DNA of 10,655 bases from Comamonadaceae bacterium (GTDB taxonomy: Bacteria; Pseudomonadota; Gammaproteobacteria; Burkholderiales; Burkholderiaceae_C). The notes beneath the pieces are model-generated. The model saw nothing but the letters and a program-made list of their open reading frames with translations, ran no database searches and was not told where the DNA came from. Shown here one piece after another: positions 1 to 5,226 of the stretch. The DNA is taken from the NCBI GenBank assembly GCA_947458305.1, contig CANGZO010000064.1:1-10655 (forward strand), written 5' to 3'. Position numbers and translations under genes: made by a program. Position 1 is the first letter of the stretch. The number at the start of each line of letters is the position of its first letter.

Positions 1-1
1 C

Positions 2-133
2 GCCGAAAACGGCAAAATCATCCCTGCGCGCCTGACTGGTACCCGTGCCATTTTCCAGCGTCAGCTCAACACAGCCATCAAGCGCGCACGCTTTTTGGCC
101 ATGTTGCCCTATACCGATCAGCACAAAGTCTAA
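2..133 (+). CDS. rpsR: 30S ribosomal protein S18, C-terminal part
   Basis: This is the last 43 codons and TAA stop of S18, a small-subunit protein that binds the platform of the 30S subunit next to S6; the N-terminal half lies left of the window. The translated end contains ITGTR-type S18 residues (RLTGTRAIFQRQL), then a basic AIKRARF helix and the typical LPYTDQHKV tail, which I recognise as the conserved S18 C-terminus. The gene is followed after 11 nt by rplI, as in the widespread rpsF-priB-rpsR-rplI operon, so rpsF and priB probably lie upstream outside the window. Its stop codon overlaps the Shine-Dalgarno sequence of rplI, which suggests coupled translation. Nothing looks abnormal in the visible part. 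Confidence 0.95.
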   Translation, partial: AENGKIIPARLTGTRAIFQRQLNTAIKRARFLAMLPYTDQHKV

Positions 134-137
134 GGAG
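132..137 (+). promoter_or_regulatory. Ribosome binding site of rplI
   Basis: AAGGAG lies 7 nt before the rplI ATG at 145 and shares its first two bases with the rpsR stop codon (TAA at 131-133). A ribosome finishing rpsR therefore covers the rplI start site, which fits balanced synthesis of two ribosomal proteins. Confidence 0.8.
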
Positions 138-144
138 TCCAACC

Positions 145-597
145 ATGCAAATCATTCTGCTCGAGAAGGTTGTGAACCTGGGTAATTTGGGCGATATCGT
201 CAAAGTCAAGGACGGTTACGCACGCAACTTCCTGATCCCTCAGGGCCGCGCTCGCCGCGCTACCGAAGCCAACAAGGCAGAGTTTGAAGCTCGCCGTGTT
301 GAGCTCGAAAAAGCCGCCGCTGCCAAGTTGGCCGAAGCGCAAGCCCAAGGCGAAAAGTTGTCCGGTACCGTTGTGAAGTTGTCACAAAAAGCCGGTGTGG
401 ATGGCCGTTTGTTCGGTTCTGTCACCAATCACGACATTTGCGAAGAGTTGAACAAGCTGTCTTACAAGCTGGTCAAATCTCAAATTCGCATGCCCAACGG
501 CCCCATCAAGGTGGTCAGTGATTCCACAGTCTCTGTGGCACTGCACACCGATGTGGTGGTTGAAGTGACCGTTTCGGTTTACGGCGAATCTGCCTGA
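145..597 (+). CDS. rplI: 50S ribosomal protein L9
   Basis: Complete L9 of 150 residues, the usual length of the family. L9 binds domain V of 23S rRNA near the base of the L1 stalk and reaches out from the ribosome on a long helix. The N-terminal domain (about 1-52) begins MQIILLEKVVNLGNLGDIV and contains the signature region VKDGYARNFLIPQGRA. Residues about 45-75 form the Ala/Glu/Lys-rich connecting helix, and the C-terminal domain (about 76-150) contains the conserved DGRLFGSVT motif at about 86-94. The ATG at 145 is preceded by a good AAGGAG. It is the last gene of the rpsR operon here and is followed 16 nt after the stop by an intrinsic terminator. No anomalies. Confidence 0.98.
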   Translation: MQIILLEKVVNLGNLGDIVKVKDGYARNFLIPQGRARRATEANKAEFEARRVELEKAAAAKLAEAQAQGEKLSGTVVKLSQKAGVDGRLFGSVTNHDICEELNKLSYKLVKSQIRMPNGPIKVVSDSTVSVALHTDVVVEVTVSVYGESA

Positions 598-613
598 TTT
601 TCGCTGCGTTCTG

Positions 614-648
614 AAAAGCCGCCTGGCCTTGTGCTTGGCGGCTTTTTT
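614..648 (+). terminator. Intrinsic terminator after rplI
   Basis: Arms AAAAGCCGCC (614-623) and GGCGGCTTTT (637-646) pair perfectly around a 13-nt loop, and the 3' arm runs into six T residues (643-648). This is a canonical rho-independent terminator that ends the ribosomal-protein operon 16 nt after the rplI stop. dnaB downstream therefore needs its own promoter or read-through. The arm sequence closely resembles that of the minus-strand terminator after bcp. Confidence 0.9.
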
Positions 649-703
649 CGTTGGTGTTCACGTGATTTGACTTTTACAGGGCAGAACACCGGATGCACAG
701 AGC

Positions 704-712
704 TTATCCACA
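704..712 (+). promoter_or_regulatory. Consensus DnaA box upstream of dnaB
   Basis: TTATCCACA is a perfect match to the high-affinity DnaA box. It lies 61 bases before the dnaB start codon in an otherwise gene-free 175-base gap. Two 7/9 matches in the same orientation flank it: GGATGCACA at 691-699 and TTATCCCGA at 716-724, starting 13 bases before and 12 bases after. The perfect box is seen directly. A role in controlling dnaB transcription is inference. Confidence 0.6.
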
Positions 713-772
713 GCTTTATCCCGAGTCTGCCGCGTTTTTGCGACTACTATGGCCTTTTGAGGTTTTACAACC

Positions 773-2191
773 ATGTCCGCCGTTTTTGCTCCTTCCTTGA
801 ACACATTCCCTTTTGACCTGTCGGGCGACAGCCAGGTGGCCAAGCTGCGCGTGCCACCTCATTCGATTGAAGCTGAGTCCAGTGTTCTGGGCGGCTTGTT
901 GCTTGACAATGGCGCTTGGGATCGCGTGGGAGACTTGCTGGTAGACAACGACTTTTACCGGCACGAGCACAAGCTGATTTATGCGGCCATCGGGGCGCTG
1001 ATCAACGCCTCCAAGCCAGCAGACGTCATCACTGTCAATGAGCAACTGCAAAACCAGGGCAAGGCCGAGGAAATGGGCGGCTTGGGCTACCTGAACTCTT
1101 TGGCGCAGTACGTGCCCAGCGCCAGCAACATCCGCCGCTATGCCGAGATCGTGCGCGAGCGCTCAATACTGCGCAAGTTGGTGTCCGCCAGTGATGAAAT
1201 AGCGACCAACGCCTTCAACCCACAAGGCAAGGCGATTGATCGCATCCTGGACGAAGCCGAGCAAAAAATCTTCAACATCGGTGAAGAAGGCTCGCGCATG
1301 AAGCAGGGCTTTCAGTCGATGGACACCCTGGTGGTGGAGTTGCTTGACCGTGTGCAGGAGATGGCCGACAACCCCAATGACATCACAGGTGTGCCTACCG
1401 GCTTTTACGACCTCGACCGCATGACATCGGGCTTGCAGCCGGGAGACATGGTGGTACTGGCGGCGCGTCCCTCGATGGGCAAAACGGCTTTTGCCATCAA
1501 CATCGCCGAGCATGTGGCCTTGAACGAGGGCTTGCCGGTGGCGGTGTTCTCGATGGAAATGGGCGCATCGCAGTTGGCGGTGCGTGTGGTGGGCTCTATC
1601 GGCCGCATCGACCAGGGCCATTTGCGCACGGGCAAGCTCAACGATGACGAATGGCCACGATTGACCGAGGCGATTGAAAAACTGCGCACCGTGTCCTTGC
1701 ACATCGATGAAACGCCAGGCCTCACACCTTCTGAATTGCGCGCCAATGCCCGCCGTTTGGCCCGCCAGTGCGGCAAGCTGGGGTTGATTGTGGTGGATTA
1801 TTTGCAGCTGATGAGTGGTTCAGGCGGCTCAGGCGGCGACAACCGTGCGACCGAGCTGGGTGAGATTTCGCGCGGTTTGAAGATGTTGGCCAAAGAGCTG
1901 CAATGCCCAGTGATTGCCTTGTCTCAGCTCAACCGAAGCGTAGAACAGAGGACTGACAAGCGTCCCATGATGAGCGATTTGCGGGAATCGGGCGCCATTG
2001 AGCAGGATGCAGACATCATCATGTTCATTTACCGCGATGATTACTACAACAAGGATTCGAAAGAGCCAGGGGTGGCCGAAATCATCATTGGTAAACAGCG
2101 AAACGGCCCCACAGGGACCGTTAAGTTGACTTTCTTGAAGAACTTGACCCGTTTCGAGAGCTTGGCCTCAGGCCTCAGCGACGATTACTGA
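773..2191 (+). CDS. dnaB: Replicative DNA helicase DnaB
   Basis: Complete 472-residue hexameric helicase that unwinds DNA 5'-3' at the replication fork and recruits primase DnaG; the length is usual. The N-terminal domain (about 25-130) starts at the typical RVPPHSIEAESSVLGG segment. The RecA-like ATPase domain (about 200-465) has Walker A ARPSMGKT (231-238), Walker B LIVVDYLQL (338-346), the sensor region IALSQLNRSVEQR (381-393), RESGAIEQDADII (404-416) and KQRNGPTG (441-448), which holds the likely arginine finger R443. A Gly/Ser loop (348-356) follows Walker B, a common site of length variation. There is no intein. GAGG at 759-762, 10 nt before the ATG, is a modest ribosome binding site. 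The gene is isolated from rplI by a terminator and converges with phoH. Confidence 0.97.
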   Translation: MSAVFAPSLNTFPFDLSGDSQVAKLRVPPHSIEAESSVLGGLLLDNGAWDRVGDLLVDNDFYRHEHKLIYAAIGALINASKPADVITVNEQLQNQGKAEEMGGLGYLNSLAQYVPSASNIRRYAEIVRERSILRKLVSASDEIATNAFNPQGKAIDRILDEAEQKIFNIGEEGSRMKQGFQSMDTLVVELLDRVQEMADNPNDITGVPTGFYDLDRMTSGLQPGDMVVLAARPSMGKTAFAINIAEHVALNEGLPVAVFSMEMGASQLAVRVVGSIGRIDQGHLRTGKLNDDEWPRLTEAIEKLRTVSLHIDETPGLTPSELRANARRLARQCGKLGLIVVDYLQLMSGSGGSGGDNRATELGEISRGLKMLAKELQCPVIALSQLNRSVEQRTDKRPMMSDLRESGAIEQDADIIMFIYRDDYYNKDSKEPGVAEIIIGKQRNGPTGTVKLTFLKNLTRFESLASGLSDDY

Positions 2192-2197
2192 GGCCTG
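2169..2197. other. Hairpin across the dnaB stop codon, possible shared 3' end
   Basis: CAGGCCTCAG (2169-2178) and CTGAGGCCTG (2188-2197) form a perfect 10-bp stem with a 9-nt loop. The dnaB TGA (2189-2191) is inside the 3' arm. dnaB and phoH converge with only 30 nt between their stops, so the hairpin could protect or define the 3' ends of both transcripts. It has no T-tract on either strand, so it is not a canonical intrinsic terminator. Confidence 0.6.
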
Positions 2198-2221
2198 TAA
2201 GTCAAAGCAAGAGTCGGTGCG

Positions 2222-3934
2222 TCAAAGGGCCTCGCTGGCAAAATCGGCCAGCCTAGAGCGCTCACCGCGTGCCAACGTAATGTGCCCTCCATGTGCCCAA
2301 CCTTTGAATCGGTCCACGGCGTAAGTCAATCCCGAAGAGCCTTCGGTGAGGTAGGGCGTGTCGATCTGGGCCAGGTTGCCCATGCAGATGATCTTGGTGC
2401 CAGGGCCTGCTCTTGTGATGAGTGTTTTCATCTGCTTGGGCGTCAGGTTTTGCGCTTCGTCGATGATCACGTACTTGTTCATGAAGGTGCGCCCACGCAT
2501 GAAGTTCATGCTCTTGATCTTGATGCGGCTCTTGATCAATTCGTTGGTCGCAGCGCGCCCCCATTCACCCGAATTACCACCGTCGCCCTTCGCCAAGAAT
2601 TCGAGGTTATCGTCCAGTGCACCCATCCAGGGCCCCATTTTCTCTTCTTCGGTTCCGGGCAAAAAGCCAATGTCTTCGCCCACGCTCACGGTGGCCCGGG
2701 TCATGATGATTTCGGTATACCGACGGTCGTCCAAAACTTGTGTCAGGCCCGCAGCCAGCGCCATCAGGGTCTTGCCTGATCCTGCCGTGCCCGCCAAGGT
2801 CACAAAGTCCACATCTGGGTCGGTCAGCAAGTTCATCGCAAAATTTTGCTCGCGGTTGCGTGTGGTGACACCCCAGACGGCATTTTTCTGATGCGTAAAG
2901 TCTTTCAGTGTTCTGAGGACTGCCGTTTTTCCCCGGATCTCAGTGACTCTGGCGTACAGACTGGGCTCGCCGGGTGCTTCAAAGAACACAAACTGATTCA
3001 TCAGCAAGTTGGGAACAATCGGTCCACTGATCCGATAAAAGGTGTGTGTGCCTTGTTGCCAACTTTCCACGGATTTGCCATTTTTATTCCAAAAATCGCC
3101 TGGCAATGCCAATGATCCCGGGTAGAGCAGGTCGCCATCTTCGAGGGTTTTGTCGTTTTGGTAGTCCTCGGCTTGAAGGCCCAATGCCCGCGCTTTGACG
3201 CGCATGTTGATATCTTTGGACACCAAAACCACATCGCGCGGTGCGTGCAACACACCGAGGGCTTTGACCACCCCCAAAATTTGGTTGTCCGCCTTGCCTT
3301 GGGGCAGGGCCAAGGGCAGACTCAGATCCAGGGCTTGCGTCTGGAAAAACAACTGACCCATCGCATCGGTGTGGCCTGTTGTGCTCAAGGGCGAGCCTTT
3401 GCTCAGGTCGTTAGTTTGTGCGCTGGCCAAGGCATCCAGTGAACGGCTGGCTTGACGCGCATTGCGCGCCACTTCGGTCATGCCTTTCTTGTGACCGTCC
3501 AACTCCTCGAGCACGATCATGGGTAAAAACACATCGTGCTCTTCAAAGCGGAACAAACTCATGGGGTCGTGCATCAGCACGTTGGTGTCCAGCACAAAAA
3601 GCTTGTTGGGGCCATTGCGCCGCTTTGCACGAGTGGCGGCCGATGGGCTCGCCCGATTGGCTGTTGTGGCCGAAGAGGGAATTGGTTTGACTCTGTCAGC
3701 ACGCATTGAGGGCTGAGCAGGCTGCTGTGACCTGTCATGCTCTGTGACGGATGGGCGTGAGCGCTGGATGGATTTTGATGTTTTGCGTTCTGCCGTGGTC
3801 TCGGCCACGGGTGTCGGTTGTTGTTTGGTTTCAACTTGAACCAAGGCTGGAGAGACGTTTTCGGTGATGCTGGGCTCAAAGGCTTTGTGACTCAAGCGGC
3901 TGGCTCTTTGGGTAGGGGCTGGGGGCAGTGGCAT
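2222..3934 (-). CDS. PhoH-family ATPase with N-terminal PIN domain (PhoH2/YlaK type)
   Basis: Complete 570-residue protein joining a PIN ribonuclease-like domain to a PhoH NTPase. Family members of this architecture have been reported as RNA helicase/ribonucleases; the cellular role here is not known. Residues 1 to about 108 are a Ser/Thr/Pro/Gln-rich, probably disordered region. The PIN domain (about 111-260) shows LFVLDTNVLMHDP with D116, VLEELDGHKKG with E143/E144, ADNQIL with D216 and VSKDINMR with D241, so the acidic metal-binding set looks intact. After a linker, the PhoH domain (about 360-560) has Walker A GTAGSGKT (382-389) and Walker B YVIIDEAQN (488-496), plus the family segment MGNLAQIDTPYL. 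The ATG start gives the usual MPLPPAP N-terminus. AGAGG, 9 nt before the ATG, is a plausible ribosome binding site. bcp lies upstream on the same strand behind a terminator. Confidence 0.93.
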   Translation of the reverse strand: MPLPPAPTQRASRLSHKAFEPSITENVSPALVQVETKQQPTPVAETTAERKTSKSIQRSRPSVTEHDRSQQPAQPSMRADRVKPIPSSATTANRASPSAATRAKRRNGPNKLFVLDTNVLMHDPMSLFRFEEHDVFLPMIVLEELDGHKKGMTEVARNARQASRSLDALASAQTNDLSKGSPLSTTGHTDAMGQLFFQTQALDLSLPLALPQGKADNQILGVVKALGVLHAPRDVVLVSKDINMRVKARALGLQAEDYQNDKTLEDGDLLYPGSLALPGDFWNKNGKSVESWQQGTHTFYRISGPIVPNLLMNQFVFFEAPGEPSLYARVTEIRGKTAVLRTLKDFTHQKNAVWGVTTRNREQNFAMNLLTDPDVDFVTLAGTAGSGKTLMALAAGLTQVLDDRRYTEIIMTRATVSVGEDIGFLPGTEEEKMGPWMGALDDNLEFLAKGDGGNSGEWGRAATNELIKSRIKIKSMNFMRGRTFMNKYVIIDEAQNLTPKQMKTLITRAGPGTKIICMGNLAQIDTPYLTEGSSGLTYAVDRFKGWAHGGHITLARGERSRLADFASEAL

Positions 3935-3938
3935 GAAA
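3926..3938 (-). repeat. 13-nt direct repeat, copy at the phoH start codon
   Basis: CAGTGGCATGAAA (plus strand) occurs here and again at 4028-4040, exactly 102 nt away. Read on the minus strand, this copy contains the phoH ATG and codons 2-3 (CCA CTG). The other copy carries the same ATG-CCA-CTG, upstream of the bcp/phoH terminator. Confidence 0.85.
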
Positions 3939-3966
3939 GAAGGCCTCTTGGTTTAAGTGCGAACGC

Positions 3967-3998
3967 AAAAAAAAGCCGCCTAGTGAACCAGGCGGCTT
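3967..3998 (-). terminator. Intrinsic terminator after the peroxiredoxin gene
   Basis: On the minus strand AAGCCGCCT (3998-3990) pairs with AGGCGGCTT (3981-3973) around an 8-nt loop, and the 3' arm runs into a tract of eight T residues (3974-3967). This is a canonical rho-independent terminator, placed 82 nt past the bcp stop and only 32 nt before the phoH ATG. Transcripts from bcp should mostly end here. Confidence 0.88.
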
Positions 3999-4036
3999 GG
4001 GGTCAAGGATTCAACGGAACTTTTGTTCAGTGGCAT
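3980..4036 (-). other. Possible 18-codon leader ORF upstream of phoH
   Basis: An ATG in the second copy of the 13-nt repeat opens a short frame reading MPLNKSSVESLTPSRLVH, which stops with TAG at 3982-3980, inside the loop/3' arm of the terminator hairpin. Its first three codons equal those of phoH. No convincing Shine-Dalgarno sequence precedes it (the bases just upstream are T-rich). It may be a leader peptide, a relic of a duplicated phoH start, or chance; I consider translation unproven. Confidence 0.2.
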
Positions 4037-4040
4037 GAAA
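4028..4040 (-). repeat. 13-nt direct repeat, copy upstream of phoH
   Basis: Second copy of CAGTGGCATGAAA (plus strand), 102 nt from the copy at the phoH start codon. It lies between the bcp stop and the terminator hairpin. An exact 13-mer repeated within a 150-base gap is very unlikely by chance. Confidence 0.85.
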
Positions 4041-4080
4041 ACATTATGCACGAGCCATGTGACTGAACAGGAAAGTGAAT

Positions 4081-4566
4081 TTAGGCGGCAGTCGTTGCTT
4101 TTTTCAGGTCTTTGACGGCTTGAAGCACTTCTTCTACGTGGCCTGGGACTTTGAGGCCGCGCCACTCGTTTTTGAGCGTTCCATCGGGACCGACCAAAAA
4201 AGTGCTCCGCTCAATACCTTTGACCTTCTTGCCGTACATGATCTTGTTTTTGACCACGCCAAACATGTGGCACATTTTCTCTTCCGTGTCTGCAATCAGC
4301 TCGAAAGGCAATTCGAGTTTGGCTTTGAAGTCGTCATGGGACTTCATGTTGTCGCGAGAGACACCCAAAACCAAGGCCCCGGCTTTGACGAAATCTTTGT
4401 ATTTGTCGCGAAACTGCATGGCCTCCGTGGTGCAGCCGGGTGTGTTGTCTTTGGGGTAGAAAAACAGAACGACCGTTTGACCGACATGAGAGACGTTCGA
4501 AACTTTCAATCCGCTGGTGGCGTTGGCTTCAAATTCGGGGAGGGGTTTGTTCAGAACGATCGCCAT
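4081..4566 (-). CDS. bcp: Thioredoxin-dependent peroxiredoxin, BCP/PrxQ type
   Basis: Complete 161-residue cytoplasmic peroxiredoxin that reduces hydrogen peroxide and organic hydroperoxides; the length fits the family. The thioredoxin-fold core contains VVLFFYPKDNTPGCTTEA with the peroxidatic C45 in the TPGCT motif (T42 nearby), then GVSRDNMKSHDDFKAKL and ERSTFLVGPDGT with the active-site arginine R120. Position 50, where E. coli BCP has its resolving cysteine, is Met here; the only other cysteine is C99 (KMCHMFGV). The enzyme probably works as a 1-Cys type or uses C99 or another thiol. The ATG at 4566 has no strong Shine-Dalgarno. It is followed by an intrinsic terminator, then phoH. The Mth938-domain gene is 159 nt upstream on the same strand. 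Confidence 0.95.
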   Translation of the reverse strand: MAIVLNKPLPEFEANATSGLKVSNVSHVGQTVVLFFYPKDNTPGCTTEAMQFRDKYKDFVKAGALVLGVSRDNMKSHDDFKAKLELPFELIADTEEKMCHMFGVVKNKIMYGKKVKGIERSTFLVGPDGTLKNEWRGLKVPGHVEEVLQAVKDLKKATTAA

Positions 4567-4619
4567 GGAACTTTAACTCGCTTGTCTGGTTGTGCGTATG
4601 CCACCTTCACTAGGCGACA

Positions 4620-4648
4620 TTGCCGCCACAGGCCAATGGCCTCGGCAA
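4620..4648. repeat. Nested inverted repeat in the gap between the Mth938 gene and bcp
   Basis: Inner arms AGGCCA (4630-4635) and TGGCCT (4637-4642) form a perfect 13-base palindrome around a single A. Outer arms TTGCCG (4620-4625) and CGGCAA (4643-4648) continue the symmetry, with four extra bases (CCAC) on one side only. It could be an operator for bcp or a hairpin ending the upstream transcript. No T-tract follows on either strand, so I do not call it a terminator. The rest of the 4567-4725 gap shows nothing else clear except a segment complementary to the bcp terminator. Confidence 0.5.
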
Positions 4649-4725
4649 CCGTGTATTTTACTCCGAACGGCGTTTTAGGATGTTTCTGCTGCGCAATCGT
4701 TGATCAGCAGTTTGGAATGCATGCT

Positions 4726-5103
4726 TTAGGATTCGATCAATAGAAGCGCCACCACTTTGCGCCCTTCGCTGGCCAATATGTTGTAGGTGCGACACGCTGC
4801 GGCAGTGTCCATGGTTTCCACGCCAATGCCTTGACTGATCAGGTCTTGCAACCAATGAGGTTTTGCAAAGCGCAGTTTTTGGCCGCTGCCAAAAAGCACC
4901 AGTTCAATCCCCATTTGGGCCCAAGGCTTGAAGTGTTTCTGTTCAAGGTTCTCGAACTCGGAACTTCCCCAAGCTGCCGCTTGGATTTCGGGCAAGCTGG
5001 TGACAAACAGGGATTGCCCATGTCGAATGCCATTGACTTCGATCCATGCACGGTCATAAGCATTGATGACGGGTGCGTTCGACTTGTCGGGTTGGAGTTT
5101 CAT
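4726..5103 (-). CDS. Mth938-domain (DUF498, NDUFAF3-like) protein
   Basis: A 125-residue protein of the Mth938-like/COG3737 family, small single-domain proteins related to the mitochondrial complex I assembly factor NDUFAF3; the bacterial role is not established. Family features are AYDRAWIEVNGIRH (15-28), ELVLFGSGQKLRF (67-79) and the C-terminal GVETMDTAAACRTYNIL (94-110) followed by EGRKVVALLL. No signal peptide or membrane segment is visible. I chose ATG at 5103 because it gives the family's usual MKLQPD-type N-terminus; a TTG at 5148 in frame would add 15 residues without family support. The Shine-Dalgarno is poor for either start. It is divergent to the aminotransferase gene and lies 159 nt upstream of bcp. 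Confidence 0.85.
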   Translation of the reverse strand: MKLQPDKSNAPVINAYDRAWIEVNGIRHGQSLFVTSLPEIQAAAWGSSEFENLEQKHFKPWAQMGIELVLFGSGQKLRFAKPHWLQDLISQGIGVETMDTAAACRTYNILASEGRKVVALLLIES

Positions 5104-5169
5104 GGGGCACTTTGGCGCGTGTGGGTGGAGATTAGGGGAATGACTCAAAAAGATGGCCCGTTAGAGGCC

Positions 5170-5190
5170 TTGATTTGTGGTCAAATTATA
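5170..5190. promoter_or_regulatory. Candidate -10 box with adjoining inverted repeat in the divergent region
   Basis: On the minus strand, positions 5190-5185 read TATAAT, a perfect -10 hexamer 82 nt before the ATG of the Mth938 gene. No good -35 lies 16-18 nt upstream. TTGA (5170-5173) and TCAA (5181-5184) form a TTGA-N7-TCAA inverted repeat directly abutting it, which could be an operator serving both divergent genes. The remainder of 5104-5226 shows no convincing plus-strand promoter. Confidence 0.3.
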
Positions 5191-5217
5191 GGTTTTCTCC
5201 CGCTTGAAACCCCCACT

Positions 5218-5222
5218 GGAGG
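5218..5222 (+). promoter_or_regulatory. Ribosome binding site deciding a TTG start
   Basis: GGAGG sits 4 nt before the TTG at 5227. It is the only strong Shine-Dalgarno near the conserved N-terminus of the aminotransferase and supports TTG over the next in-frame ATG at 5290, which lacks comparable upstream sequence and would remove 21 conserved residues. Confidence 0.7.
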
Positions 5223-5226
5223 CACT

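Noticed and set aside
667..750. sigma-70 promoter for dnaB (TTGACT at 667-672, TACTAT at 745-750)
   Set aside because: The two hexamers are 72 bases apart and neither has a partner at 16-18 bases, so no promoter can be called.
1814..1841. Gly/Ser repeat in dnaB as a possible insertion or intein scar
   Set aside because: Only a short Gly-Ser loop after Walker B; the flanking helicase motifs are continuous and such loops are usual in DnaB.
5104..5148. TTG start adding 15 residues to the Mth938-domain protein
   Set aside because: The added residues are not part of the family and the ATG at 5103 gives the usual N-terminus.
4831..5226. In-frame upstream extension of the aminotransferase
   Set aside because: The extension covers the divergent Mth938 gene and its promoter region, and the AlaA N-terminus begins at 5227 behind a GGAGG.
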